Source of the DNA: Mesorhizobium prunaredense
Lineage (GTDB): Bacteria; Pseudomonadota; Alphaproteobacteria; Rhizobiales; Rhizobiaceae
NCBI RefSeq assembly: GCF_900156895.1
Contig: NZ_FTPD01000082.1
Coordinates: forward strand, 113,498-177,497
DNA length: 64,000 nucleotides
Direction of reading: 5' to 3'
The notes under the pieces are model-generated. The model saw only the letters and a list, made by a program, of their open reading frames with translations. It did not search any database and had not been told where the DNA came from. Positions within the stretch are counted from its first letter, which is position 1. Every line of letters begins with the position of its first letter. Position numbers and translations under genes: made by a program. This document shows, piece by piece, positions 47,656 through 58,703 of this stretch.

Positions 47656-47894
47656 TTAGATTATGCTGCCGGAAATCCTGACATCGGTATCGCCAATCTT
47701 GAACTGGCTGTTGCTGCTGGGCATGGCATCGTCGGGTTCGTCAGCCGGCGTGGCGATGCGGTAGTCGTTGGTCACGCCGGGCAGCGTGCCTTCGTGCGGC
47801 GGCGTTGAATTGTCTTCGGCGAGCCGGAGGTAATCGCCGCGACGGCGATACCGATAATCAGCCGGTTCAAGCAAATGCGTGAAATCTCGGACAT
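47656..47894 (-). pseudogene. Small hypothetical membrane-anchored protein, apparently frameshifted
   Basis: Starting at ATG 47894 the frame reads MSEISRICLNRLIIGIAVAA, a plausible membrane anchor. The adjacent frame continues DYLRLAEDNSTPPHEGTLPG to DVRISGSII and stops at 47656. Adding one base in the GCGGCGATTAC stretch near 47840 would join them into about 79 residues. A terminator lies 125 bp downstream. The product is unknown, and the ribosome-binding site is weak. Alternatively only the 72-codon frame starting at a TTG (47874) is translated. Confidence 0.4.
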
Positions 47895-47989
47895 CGGCGG
47901 ACTGTATCGCCGCACTCTGGCCGAAGCCAGACCGGTGGCGATCAAACTGGCCGAATGGCTTGGTTGTTATCGCTCATGGCGTTCGGCTT

Positions 47990-48595
47990 TCAAGCCGCCT
48001 GTTTGCGCGTATCAAAAACATGGTCGACAAGGCCCCATGTCTTTGCCTCCTCGGCGGTCATGAAATGATCGCGGTCGAGCGTGCGTTCGACCTCTTCGAA
48101 CGTGCGACCACAGTGGTGCGCGTAAAGCTCGGTCATGCGCCGCTTGGTCCTGAGGATGCCTTCGGCGTGGCGCTGGATGTCGGAGGCCTGGCCCTGGAAA
48201 CCACCTGAAGGCTGGTGCAGCAGAATGCTGGTGTTGGGCAGCGCGATGCGTCGCCCCGGTGTGCCGGCCATCAGCAGGAAGGAGGCCATCGACGCAGCAA
48301 AGCCCATGCAGACGGTGGATACGGGGCAAGAAACGTACTGCATCGTGTCGTAGATGGCGAAGCCGCTGGTCACCACGCCGCCCGGCGAGTTGATGTAGAG
48401 GGAAATCTCCTTGTCGGGATTGTCGGATTCCAGCGACAGAAGCTGGGCACAGACCAGCGCCGACACATTGTCGTCGATCGGACCGTTGATGAAGACGATG
48501 CGCTCGCGCAGCAGCCGCGAGAAAATGTCGAAGGCGCGTTCGCCGCGGCTCGACTGCTCAATCACCATCGGCACCAAATTGGCAAAACCGCTCAT
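47990..48595 (-). CDS. clpP: ATP-dependent Clp protease proteolytic subunit
   Basis: A 201-aa serine peptidase subunit that forms tetradecamers fed by ClpA/ClpX. The catalytic triad is Ser102 (GFAASMASFLL), His127 (ILLHQPSGGF) and Asp176 (LDRDHFMTA), with spacings identical to E. coli ClpP. No clpX is adjacent, so this is one of the extra stand-alone clpP genes common in Rhizobiales. It begins MSGFANLVPMVIEQSSRGER, the usual N-terminal gate. Confidence 0.95.
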   Translation of the reverse strand: MSGFANLVPMVIEQSSRGERAFDIFSRLLRERIVFINGPIDDNVSALVCAQLLSLESDNPDKEISLYINSPGGVVTSGFAIYDTMQYVSCPVSTVCMGFAASMASFLLMAGTPGRRIALPNTSILLHQPSGGFQGQASDIQRHAEGILRTKRRMTELYAHHCGRTFEEVERTLDRDHFMTAEEAKTWGLVDHVFDTRKQAA

Positions 48596-48616
48596 CGCTT
48601 TTCTCCGTTGTGCCGC

Positions 48617-49111
48617 TCAGGCCGCGCGCAGGACGAGGCGAGGCGTGTTTGCGGCTATTGTCTGTCTGGGGTTGTGTGCGTTGAACGAAAGCCGGCAACC
48701 GGCGCCGGCAACCGCAGGCGTGGCTACTCGCGCAAATCCGTCGTGGACGATGCGCAGATGCGTGCCACCCGACACAGTGCGGTCGAGCGTGAAGGTGACG
48801 ATGCTGTCCATTGGGCTATCCATTGGGCTGTCCAGCGGATTCGCTGTATTGCCAGGCGCCGGCCGCTCCCGCCAGGAGTAGCGCAGCAGGCGTTCGGGCT
48901 CGGCGTCGAGGATTTCGCACTCGATCGGTGCATCCGCCTTGGCAAAGGCAAAGCGGCTGCCGATCTCCGGCTTGATGTCGTTCGGCATCATCCAGGCCGC
49001 GAGCAGGTCCGGCACCGTCAGCGCCCGCCACACTTTTTCCGGCGGGTCTGGAAGCTCGCACTCGAACTCGATCGAGTCTGCCGCCATGTCCGAATGCTGT
49101 TTTGCCGTCAT
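48617..49111 (-). CDS. SRPBCC (AHSA1-like) domain protein
   Basis: A 164-aa START/Bet v1-fold protein. The N-terminal IEFECELPDPPEKVWRALTV and the LLAAWMMPNDIKPEIGSRF segment match the AHSA1/SRPBCC8 group that often sits beside ArsR-type regulators. An in-frame 12-bp repeat gives PLDSPMDSPMDSIV at mid-protein. The start overlaps the stop of the ArsR gene (ATGA), so the pair is co-translated. The ligand is unknown. Confidence 0.85.
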   Translation of the reverse strand: MTAKQHSDMAADSIEFECELPDPPEKVWRALTVPDLLAAWMMPNDIKPEIGSRFAFAKADAPIECEILDAEPERLLRYSWRERPAPGNTANPLDSPMDSPMDSIVTFTLDRTVSGGTHLRIVHDGFARVATPAVAGAGCRLSFNAHNPRQTIAANTPRLVLRAA

Positions 49112-49422
49112 TGGTCCATATCCTTCAAAACCGCCTTGAGCCGTTCGATACGCTCGGGCCAGAACGCACGGTAACGCTCGATCCAGCCGAGCAGAGGGTC
49201 AAGCCCTTGCGGATCGGCGCGATAATAGGCGTTGCGGCCGGCTCGCCGCTCGGCCACCAGGCCGGCGCCGCGCAGCACCGCGAGATGCTGCGAGACGGCC
49301 GGTTGCGACACGCTCATGCCGTTGCGCAGTTCCGACACCGTCATCTCGCCGGCGGCGAGCCGTTCGAAGACGGCGCGGCGCGTCGGGTCGGCAAGCGCTC
49401 GAAAAATCTCGGCTGCGATCAT
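49108..49422 (-). CDS. ArsR family transcriptional regulator
   Basis: A 104-aa winged-helix repressor. IFRALADPTRRAVFERLAAG starts the domain and VSQPAVSQHLAVLRGAGLV is the recognition helix region. No metal-binding cysteine pair is present, which matches the subgroup that is coupled to SRPBCC genes rather than metal sensors. ATG at 49422 (MIAAEIFRALAD) is preferred over one seven codons upstream. It probably autoregulates the two-gene unit. Confidence 0.9.
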   Translation of the reverse strand: MIAAEIFRALADPTRRAVFERLAAGEMTVSELRNGMSVSQPAVSQHLAVLRGAGLVAERRAGRNAYYRADPQGLDPLLGWIERYRAFWPERIERLKAVLKDMDQ

Positions 49423-49498
49423 GGCAGAAGCATAAGTCGACACTTATTGATTTGGCAAGCGGTGTTTTAGGCTGGCGGTGATTTAGCAGGGTGCTGTT

Positions 49499-49888
49499 TT
49501 AGAGGCTCGCTGGAAGCCAGCGTCTCACCATCTTGGGGGACCCGTCGAACGTCGCCTCGAAAATTGGTGACGCGAGCACGGCGTGGATATGAAGCATTTC
49601 TGAGCCGACGTTCCGAAAGCCATGTTTGCTGTGCGCGGGAACAACAAGGGACTGCCCGGGAATCAAGACGACACGCTCCTCATCGATCCACATTTCGGCC
49701 TTGCCAGCGACCACGGTAAGCACTTCCTCGACCGGGTGCCAATGTGTCGGGGCGCCAACCGCGGGCTCGACCCATTGTTCAAATATGCAAAGTTGAGTTG
49801 CGCCGTTGCGGGCCGAGACGTGCATGCGGGTTTGTACTCCCGCTCGCCACTCTTCTTGCGGCTGGTCCTCATGTGCAACTGTCTTCAT
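49499..49888 (-). CDS. Cupin domain protein
   Basis: A 129-aa single-domain cupin. Motif 1 reads PTHWHPVEEVLTVVAGKAEM and motif 2 PGQSLVVPAHSKHGFRNVGS, giving His, His, Glu and His metal ligands. The function is unknown; similar proteins are sugar- or stress-related. It is transcribed away from ssb, whose LexA box lies about 104 bp upstream of this start, so cross-regulation is possible. Confidence 0.85.
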   Translation of the reverse strand: MKTVAHEDQPQEEWRAGVQTRMHVSARNGATQLCIFEQWVEPAVGAPTHWHPVEEVLTVVAGKAEMWIDEERVVLIPGQSLVVPAHSKHGFRNVGSEMLHIHAVLASPIFEATFDGSPKMVRRWLPASL

Positions 49889-49991
49889 TGTGTTCGACCT
49901 TCGATCCCGGCGGCCAGATATCGTGGAATTTCCAGGCCCAAGATACTACTTGTTGCTGACATTCCTTGACAATAAGGGTCAAATGAGACTA

Positions 49992-50006
49992 GAACGAAAA
50001 GAGAAC
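49992..50006 (+). promoter_or_regulatory. LexA (SOS) box for ssb
   Basis: GAAC-GAAAAGA-GAAC fits the GAAC-N7-GAAC consensus exactly and lies 104 bp before the ssb start. It is independent of the uvrA box 3 kb away. Confidence 0.85.
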
Positions 50007-50109
50007 AAAAACCTTGTGGGAAAAGCCAGCCACGGCAGGCGGGGATTGTCCGCAGTCTATAAGGTGAGAGCGAGAAAAATTTGTTTTCGGATGAGCGTGG
50101 AGAAGTATC

Positions 50110-50625
50110 ATGGCGGGTAGCGTCAACAAGGTCATTCTGGTGGGCAATCTCGGGGCGGACCCGGAAATCCGCCGTTTGAATTCGGGTGAGCCGGTCGTCA
50201 ATATCCGCGTAGCCACGTCGGAAAGCTGGCGCGACAAGACTTCTGGCGAGCGCAAGGAAAAGACCGAGTGGCACAATGTCGTCATCTTCAACGAGCAGCT
50301 CGCCAAGGTCGCCGAGCAGTATCTGAAGAAGGGTGCGAAGGTTTATGTCGAGGGCCAGTTGCAGACGCGCAAATGGCAGGACCAGACCGGCAATGACCGC
50401 TACACGACCGAAATCGTGCTGCAGAAATTCCGTGGCGAGCTGCAGATGCTCGACGCACGCGGGCAGGGCGAGGGCGGTCAGGTCGGCAGCTATGCCGGTG
50501 GCGGCAGCAGCCGCGGTTCCGATTTCGGCCAGTCCGGCCCGGGCGAGAGTCTCAATCGCGGCGGCGGTGGCGGCAAGGGTGGCGGCGGTTCGTCGCGCGA
50601 ACTCGACGACGAAATTCCGTTCTGA
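50110..50625 (+). CDS. ssb: Single-stranded DNA-binding protein
   Basis: A 171-aa SSB. The OB fold begins SVNKVILVGNLGADPEIRRL and runs to about residue 115; a glycine/serine-rich linker follows, and the acidic tip DDEIPF binds partner proteins. It is essential for replication, recombination and repair. Expression should include an SOS component from the upstream LexA box. A fragment of its 3' end is duplicated beyond osmC. Confidence 0.98.
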   Translation: MAGSVNKVILVGNLGADPEIRRLNSGEPVVNIRVATSESWRDKTSGERKEKTEWHNVVIFNEQLAKVAEQYLKKGAKVYVEGQLQTRKWQDQTGNDRYTTEIVLQKFRGELQMLDARGQGEGGQVGSYAGGGSSRGSDFGQSGPGESLNRGGGGGKGGGGSSRELDDEIPF

Positions 50626-50682
50626 TCCCGGAGCGAACGGCTCTGGGCGAGCTGACACCAGCTACTTGAGGCCACGCATTGG

Positions 50683-50715
50683 CGTCCCGAAAATCTATAT
50701 TGGATTTTCGGGACG
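50683..50715. terminator. Palindromic terminator after ssb
   Basis: A 13-bp perfect stem (CGTCCCGAAAATC with GATTTTCGGGACG) closes a 7-base loop, 57 bp after the ssb stop. The A/T tract is inside the stem, so it may work in either direction. Confidence 0.65.
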
Positions 50716-50754
50716 TTGTGCGTTTGAGCGGTGTGCGGTGAAAGGACGTATCAG

Positions 50755-51180
50755 GTGAAAGCACGGATCAAATGGGTCGAGGAGCGCACTTTCGTCGGCG
50801 AGTCCGGCAGCGGTCACAAGGTGGTGCTGGGGACCGCGTTCGGACCGGATGGCAAGACGCCGGGGCCGAGCCCGATGGAACTGGTGCTGCTCGGCACTGG
50901 CGGCTGCTCGGCCTATGATGTCGTCCACATTCTCGAAAAGGGGCGCGAGGCGGTCGAAGACTGCGTGGTCGAACTCGATGCCGACCGGGCGGAGAAGGAG
51001 CCGCGGGTGTTCACCCGCATCCATATGCATTTCATCGTCAAGGGCCGAGCGCTTTCGCATGACAAGGTCAGGCGGGCGATCGACCTGTCGATCGAAAAAT
51101 ACTGCTCAGCGACCGCGATGATGGCCAAGACCGCCGCTGTCACGCATGATTTCGAGATTGTCGATACAGCGGCGAAGTAG
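50755..51180 (+). CDS. OsmC family protein
   Basis: A 141-aa OsmC/Ohr-fold protein. VKARIKWVEERTFVGESGSG at the start and PSPMELVLLGTGGCSAYDVV in the first core helix hold the first conserved cysteine; the second lies in SIEKYCSATAMM. The family reduces organic hydroperoxides or acyl substrates. Of the subgroups it resembles YhfA more than Ohr. GTG start 8 bases after AAAGGA. Confidence 0.88.
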   Translation: MKARIKWVEERTFVGESGSGHKVVLGTAFGPDGKTPGPSPMELVLLGTGGCSAYDVVHILEKGREAVEDCVVELDADRAEKEPRVFTRIHMHFIVKGRALSHDKVRRAIDLSIEKYCSATAMMAKTAAVTHDFEIVDTAAK

Positions 51181-51190
51181 GATAGCGCCC

Positions 51191-51227
51191 GGTGGCGGCG
51201 GTTCGTCGCGCGAGCTGGACGACGAAA
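51191..51227 (+). repeat. Duplicated fragment of the ssb 3' end
   Basis: These 37 bp match ssb positions 50578-50614 with two substitutions and would encode GGGGSSRELDDE, the SSB linker and the acidic tail without its Pro-Phe tip. The two copies flank the osmC gene as direct repeats. Confidence 0.8.
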
Positions 51228-51267
51228 AAGACGGCGTCAGCAATCAAGCGCGGGGGCGCTTTCATTT

Positions 51268-51897
51268 TCATGCTGCCATCAGCGCCTTGATACCGTCGGC
51301 GACGAACTGCACGGCGAGTGCGGCCAGGATGACGCCGAGCAGCCGTGTCAGGATCGAGCGGCCGGTCTGGCCGAGGATACGGTCGATGCGCTCCGACAGC
51401 ACGAAAACCAGATAGGTGATGACAAGGCAGATCGCGATGATGCCGACAAGGGCTGCCTGCGCGCCAAAACCTGGAAACGAGCCGGACAGCAGGACGGTCG
51501 CTGAAATCGCGCCCGGACCGGCGATCAGCGGGATTGCCAGCGGAAATGCGGCGATATTGTGGATCATGTCCTTGGTGATGGCGACGTCGCCGATCTTCTC
51601 CTTGCGGTCCTGCCGGCGCTCGAACACCATTTCGAAGGCGATGAAGAACAGCAGGAACCCGCCGGCGACGCGGAACGCCGGCAGCGTGATGCCGAACACC
51701 GACAGGATCGACGCGCCGGCGATTGCAAACAGCGCCATCACCAGGAAAGCGATGATCGAGGCGCGCACGGAAACCTGGTTGCGCTCCTCGCGGTTCATGC
51801 CGCGCGTCACGGCGAGGAAGAGCGGCGCCAGGCCGGGCGGGTCGATGGTCACCAGAATGGTGACGAAGGCGTTGAACAGGCTGTCGAAGCTCGGCAT
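51268..51897 (-). CDS. MarC family membrane protein
   Basis: A 209-aa protein with six predicted membrane helices. Landmarks are FVTILVTIDPPGLAPLFLAV at the N-terminus, FRVAGGFLLFFIAFEMVFER and PLAIPLIAGPGAISATVLL. MarC proteins are integral membrane proteins of unknown function; an early link with antibiotic resistance was later withdrawn. It is convergent with osmC. Confidence 0.9.
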   Translation of the reverse strand: MPSFDSLFNAFVTILVTIDPPGLAPLFLAVTRGMNREERNQVSVRASIIAFLVMALFAIAGASILSVFGITLPAFRVAGGFLLFFIAFEMVFERRQDRKEKIGDVAITKDMIHNIAAFPLAIPLIAGPGAISATVLLSGSFPGFGAQAALVGIIAICLVITYLVFVLSERIDRILGQTGRSILTRLLGVILAALAVQFVADGIKALMAA

Positions 51898-51975
51898 CTC
51901 TGACCCTCCCCGCCGGGCCGTGCCCGAGACCCCAGCATTGGTAGAGCAAAGCGGTGTCAGGGGAAACCGTGCAGG

Positions 51976-52512
51976 TCAGGTGCTGGCGGCGCGTCGCGCC
52001 AGGAACTCGACTTCGACCCGCCAGGTCGCGCCATCGTCCTGCGAGCGTTCGCCCAGCCAACGGAACGAATCTTCGGTGATCCGGGAAAAACTCCAGCGCA
52101 CCGCGGCGCCGGTGCCGTCGGCGCCTTGCTGGACGATGGTGTCGCCCTCGGCGCGGCCGAGCTGGCGGCTGTAATACTGGGTGCGCGGATCGCTCCAGAA
52201 GATATGCCAGGCGTCGACGCCGGGGTCATAGACGCGCAGTGTCGTGCCATAAAAGGTCCATTTGCCGAGCGAGCTCTGTGCGCCAGTGTTCCGCGCGGGC
52301 AAGATCCATACGTCCTGGATCGCGCGGCCTTCGAGCACCCAGCCGAAATGCACCTGGCCGCGCCCGGTCAGCACTTGGCCGTCTTCGAGACGGCGCGTGG
52401 CATCGAACGTCCAGGCGCCGACGAAGCGGCCGTAAAGGTTCAGTTTTTCGGCAAGGTCTGCTGCTGGCCCGTCACTGTGAAGGGCTTCGGCAAAGGAGGA
52501 TGAATTGAACAT
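51976..52512 (-). CDS. Conserved hypothetical protein, probable beta-barrel fold
   Basis: A 178-aa soluble protein without signal peptide. Alternating strands such as GRFVGAWTFDATRRLEDGQ, GRGQVHFGWVLEGRAIQDVW and WHIFWSDPRTQYYSRQLG suggest a lipocalin- or DUF1579-like barrel. The function is unknown. The divergent AraC regulator 86 bp away is the likely controller. Confidence 0.7.
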   Translation of the reverse strand: MFNSSSFAEALHSDGPAADLAEKLNLYGRFVGAWTFDATRRLEDGQVLTGRGQVHFGWVLEGRAIQDVWILPARNTGAQSSLGKWTFYGTTLRVYDPGVDAWHIFWSDPRTQYYSRQLGRAEGDTIVQQGADGTGAAVRWSFSRITEDSFRWLGERSQDDGATWRVEVEFLARRAAST

Positions 52513-52597
52513 GGTTTCTGCCCACTTTGTCAGGAGACCGGGAAGAATAGGCCGCGCCAGGCTTCTTGCGCTTGGGAAAAATTGCTATGTTTCGGCC

Positions 52598-53452
52598 ATG
52601 ACGACGAGCGTGCATGCACTGGCGTCCGGAAAAGGCTGGCGGGTGTCGGACGTGGTCTGCACTGCAGGCGTTGCTGATCGCCCGTTCGAGGAAGAGCATC
52701 GCAACTTCTGCGTCGCAGTGGTGACCAACGGCACCTTCCGCTACCGCGCACGCCAGGGCACGGCGATGCTGACGCCGGGCGCAATTCTGCTCGGCAACGC
52801 CCGCACTTGCTACGAGTGTGGGCACGAGCATGGCGCCGGCGACCGCTGCATCTCCTATCATTTCAGCCCGGCCTATATGGAACAGATCGTCGCCGACACG
52901 CCGGGCGCGAAGCAGCTGGCCTTCGAGACGCCGCTTCTGCCGCCCTTGCCGGCGCTGGCACAGCTGCTGGCCGAGGCGGAAGCCGCGCGCGAAATGGCCG
53001 ACATCGAGGCGTTCGAGGAACTCGGACTGCGGATTGCCGGCGCAGCCGTCGCCTCCGGTATCACGTCCGCTGCCCGGTCACCGAGCCGCCGTGATCAGAA
53101 ACGCGTCGCGGAGGCGGTGCGGCGCATCGAAAAGGATGCCGAAAGGCCGGTCTCGCTCGCCGAGCTTGCAAGCGAAACGGCGACCAGTCCTTACCATTTC
53201 CTGCGCAGCTTCCGGCATGTCGCGGGCATGACGCCCTACCAGTTCGTGCTGAAAACCCGGCTGCACAGGGCGGCGGTGCGGCTGTGCATGTCGGATGAGG
53301 CGATCTCGACGATCGCCTTCGAGGCCGGGTTCAACGATTTGTCGACCTTCAACCGCCGTTTCCGGCGCGTGATGGGGGCGGCACCCGGTGCCTACCGGCT
53401 CCGGCGGCGAGGCGATAAATTGCCGAACGCATCCGTGGTGCCGGTTTTGTGA
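52598..53452 (+). CDS. AraC family transcriptional regulator
   Basis: A 284-aa regulator. An N-terminal cupin-like sensor occupies about residues 1-150, and the C-terminal double helix-turn-helix spans about 175-275: VSLAELASETATSPYHFLRS is the first motif and ISTIAFEAGFNDLSTFNRRF the second, followed by MGAAPGAYR. ATG at 52598 (MTTSVHALASGKGW) is preferred over starts that would overlap the divergent gene. The target is probably the neighbouring barrel protein. Confidence 0.87.
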   Translation: MTTSVHALASGKGWRVSDVVCTAGVADRPFEEEHRNFCVAVVTNGTFRYRARQGTAMLTPGAILLGNARTCYECGHEHGAGDRCISYHFSPAYMEQIVADTPGAKQLAFETPLLPPLPALAQLLAEAEAAREMADIEAFEELGLRIAGAAVASGITSAARSPSRRDQKRVAEAVRRIEKDAERPVSLAELASETATSPYHFLRSFRHVAGMTPYQFVLKTRLHRAAVRLCMSDEAISTIAFEAGFNDLSTFNRRFRRVMGAAPGAYRLRRRGDKLPNASVVPVL

Positions 53453-53644
53453 AGCAAGAAACTGGCGTGACAATGAGCTTTGCCCCGGCGGCCACGAAAG
53501 CGCCTCGGCCATATCGTCGCAATCAGTGATATCCTTTTGAAATCACCACAAAAATCGCCACTGGAAAACTGCCGGGGACGTTGGAGTTTCGACCCGGCAT
53601 CCTATATAAGCACCAAGTGATTCCTGATTAGATTGTGACCTGAT

Positions 53645-56455
<2,811 letters not shown>

Positions 56456-56517
56456 TCCTTGATTGATTGGGGAGTGCCGGCCCGATGGACCGGCGCCGTC
56501 AACAGATAGCGGCCGGT

Positions 56518-56670
56518 CTAGAAGTGGCGTGAAGGCTTGCGGATACCGAAGCCTCCGAACCGCTTGGCATTGGACTTGGCGCGGACGCGCTCTGCTTCCT
56601 GATGCAGCCCGAATACGGTGGCGATCAGCGTGGCGACGGTCATTGCGGTGGCGAGCATGTAGATCAGCAT
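56518..56670 (-). CDS. Small membrane protein (50 aa)
   Basis: The frame MLIYMLATAMTVATLIATVF begins with a membrane helix, then a charged tail (HQEAERVRAKSN...KRFGGFGIRKPSRHF). AGGAGA lies 8 bases before the ATG, the strongest ribosome-binding site in this area. It is convergent with gyrA. No family is recognised. The helix-plus-basic-tail design and good ribosome-binding site favour a real gene. Confidence 0.65.
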   Translation of the reverse strand: MLIYMLATAMTVATLIATVFGLHQEAERVRAKSNAKRFGGFGIRKPSRHF

Positions 56671-56811
56671 GTGCGTGTTCTCCTGCACCTAGCAACGATC
56701 AAATGGGGTTTTGGTTTCATCTTCTGAAGCTGCAATCTAATGAACGCTGCGTGAAGCCTTCGTGATCGGCCCATTCATTGGTCGTTCATCTCGGCCAAAA
56801 GGTTCACTCAA

Positions 56812-56920
56812 AGCGCATCGCGATTATCGTGGCTCAGGCGATGCGCCTTGAAGTTCCCGTTTGGGTGGGCGCCGCTGTTCCAAACCGCTGCGCACCCTCG
56901 GGTCAGGCCATAGGGCAGGC
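56812..56920. repeat. Decayed R1-family repeat
   Basis: A palindrome AAAGCGCATCGC...GCGATGCGCCTT is followed by AAACCGCTGCGCACCCTCGG, which matches the complement of the R1 copy at 1.8 kb. It fills the gap upstream of coaD. Confidence 0.6.
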
Positions 56921-56995
56921 TTTTGCGGCGACTTGCATTGGCGGCTCGCTGATCGGATTTGCCTTTGCGAGAGAGGCTCGCTAGAAGCACCTGCC

Positions 56996-57496
56996 ATGAC
57001 CGAACGCATCGCCCTTTATGCCGGCTCCTTCGACCCGCCGACCAACGGCCATCTCGACGTGCTGAAGGCGTCGCTGGCTGTGGCGGACACCGTCTATGCG
57101 GCGATCGGCATTCATCCCGGCAAGAAGCCGCTGTTTTCGTTCGAGGAACGGGTCGGCCTCATCGAAGCTGCGACGAAGGCCGAATTCGGCCGCGACGGTG
57201 TGCGCATCAAGGTCGTCGCTTTCGACGGGCTGGTCATCGACGCTGCCAGGAAGCAGGGCGCCTCGATCATGATCCGTGGCCTGCGCGACGGCACCGATCT
57301 CGACTACGAGATGCAGATGGCCGGGATGAACGAGACCATGGCGCCGGGACTGCAGACGGTTTTTCTGCCCGCCAGCCCTTCGGTGCGAACCATTACCGCC
57401 ACACTTGTCCGTCAGATAGCCTCGATGGGCGGCGACATCCGCCCCTTCGTGCCGGCGGCCGTGGCTGGCGCGCTCACCGCCAAATTCGCGAAATAA
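56996..57496 (+). CDS. coaD: Phosphopantetheine adenylyltransferase
   Basis: A 166-aa enzyme for the penultimate step of coenzyme A synthesis. The nucleotidyltransferase motif is YAGSFDPPTNGHLDVLK, and the ISSTxxR equivalent reads ASPSVRTITATLVRQIA. MIRGLRDGTDLDYEMQMAGM holds the adenylate-binding arginine. ATG at 56996 gives the typical MTERIALYAGSFDP start. Confidence 0.96.
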   Translation: MTERIALYAGSFDPPTNGHLDVLKASLAVADTVYAAIGIHPGKKPLFSFEERVGLIEAATKAEFGRDGVRIKVVAFDGLVIDAARKQGASIMIRGLRDGTDLDYEMQMAGMNETMAPGLQTVFLPASPSVRTITATLVRQIASMGGDIRPFVPAAVAGALTAKFAK

Positions 57497-57550
57497 TGCA
57501 TGTCGCCCAAACGTGGAACCCGGTTTTGGGGCAACGACATGCGTGAAACA
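57496..57550. repeat. Short R1-family repeat
   Basis: ATGCATGTCGCCCAAACG...TTTTGGGGCAACGACATGCG keeps the outer arms of R1 but lacks the second hairpin. It begins at the coaD stop and runs up to the leader of the cyclophilin gene. Confidence 0.7.
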
Positions 57551-57571
57551 AAGGTTTTCGGAGAAAGATCC

Positions 57572-58162
57572 ATGCAGCTCAAAAGGCTCGCCACCTGCTT
57601 TGTCGTTGTTTTCGGTCTTGTGACCGCCTCCGTTTCGGCGTACGCCGCCGATCCGGAAAACACCATGATCATCACGCTGAAGGACGGCGACGTGACCGTC
57701 GCGCTCAGGCCCGATCTCGCGCCGAAGCATGTCGAGCAGATCAAGAAGCTGGTGCGCCAGGGCGCTTATGACAACGTCGCTTTCCACCGTGTCATCGACG
57801 GCTTCATGGCGCAGACCGGCGACGTGAAGTTCGGCAACATGAACAGCGGCTTCAGCGCCGACGCTGTCGGCACCGGCGGTTCCGATCTTCCCGACCTGCC
57901 GGCCGAATTCTCTCAGACCGAGCGCTATCAGCGTGGCGTGGTCGGGATGGCCCGCTCGCAGGACCCGGATTCCGCCAATTCGCAGTTCTTCATCATGTTC
58001 GCGCCGGCGCCGCCGCTCGATGGCCAGTACACCATCGTCGGCAATGTCGAGACCGGCATGGAGTTGGTGGACAAGATCAAGAAAGGCGACGCGGCGCAGA
58101 ACGGGGTCGTCACCGATCCCGATCGCATGATCAAGGTGCGCATCGCCGCCGACGGCAAGTAA
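57572..58162 (+). CDS. Periplasmic peptidyl-prolyl isomerase (cyclophilin)
   Basis: A 196-aa cyclophilin with a signal peptide (MQLKRLATCFVVVFGLVTAS, residues 1-20, cleaved after AYA). The catalytic region reads VAFHRVIDGFMAQTGD, with SANSQFFIMFA downstream. It should catalyse proline isomerisation in periplasmic folding. A cytosolic paralogue follows after 28 bp, so the two probably arose by duplication and share a transcript. Confidence 0.92.
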   Translation: MQLKRLATCFVVVFGLVTASVSAYAADPENTMIITLKDGDVTVALRPDLAPKHVEQIKKLVRQGAYDNVAFHRVIDGFMAQTGDVKFGNMNSGFSADAVGTGGSDLPDLPAEFSQTERYQRGVVGMARSQDPDSANSQFFIMFAPAPPLDGQYTIVGNVETGMELVDKIKKGDAAQNGVVTDPDRMIKVRIAADGK

Positions 58163-58190
58163 ACCCATTTATTTCAAAGGATATTCTGAC

Positions 58191-58703
58191 ATGGCCGAGA
58201 TCAAGGACCGCGAGAACGCACTCATCATGGAAACGACCAAGGGCAAGGTCGTCATCGAACTGTTTCCCGATCTGGCGCCTGGCCATGTCGGCCGCATCAA
58301 GGAACTGGCGCGCGAAGGCGCTTATGACGGCGTGGTGTTCCACCGCGTCATCGACGGCTTCATGGCGCAGACCGGCGACGTGAAATTCGGCAATTCCAGC
58401 AAGCCCTCTTTCGCACCGGCGCGCGCCGGCACTGGCGGCTCCGACAAGCCCGACCTGAAGGCAGAGTTCTCCAACGCCAATCATGGCCGCGGCACCTGCT
58501 CGATGGCGCGCTCGCAGAACCCGAACTCGGCCAACTCGCAATTCTTCATCTGCTTCGACGATGCCGCCTTCCTCAACCGCCAATACACGGTCTGGGGCCA
58601 GGTTATCGAAGGCATGGACAATGTCGACAAGATCAAGCGCGGCGAGCCGGTGCCGGATCCCGACAAGATCGTGTCGCTGAAGGTCGCGGCCGACGTGGAA
58701 TGA
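58191..58703 (+). CDS. ppiB: Cytosolic peptidyl-prolyl isomerase (cyclophilin)
   Basis: A 170-aa cyclophilin without a signal peptide. VVFHRVIDGFMAQTGDVKFG and NSANSQFFICFDDAAFLNRQ are the conserved catalytic and substrate-binding segments. It starts MAEIKDRENALIMETTKGKV, as in other alphaproteobacteria. The following secreted-protein gene starts inside its stop codon (ATGA). Confidence 0.94.
   Translation: MAEIKDRENALIMETTKGKVVIELFPDLAPGHVGRIKELAREGAYDGVVFHRVIDGFMAQTGDVKFGNSSKPSFAPARAGTGGSDKPDLKAEFSNANHGRGTCSMARSQNPNSANSQFFICFDDAAFLNRQYTVWGQVIEGMDNVDKIKRGEPVPDPDKIVSLKVAADVE

Noticed and set aside
57572..58703. Two adjacent cyclophilin genes as an assembly duplication
   Set aside because: They differ throughout, and only one has a signal peptide; they are genuine paralogues.
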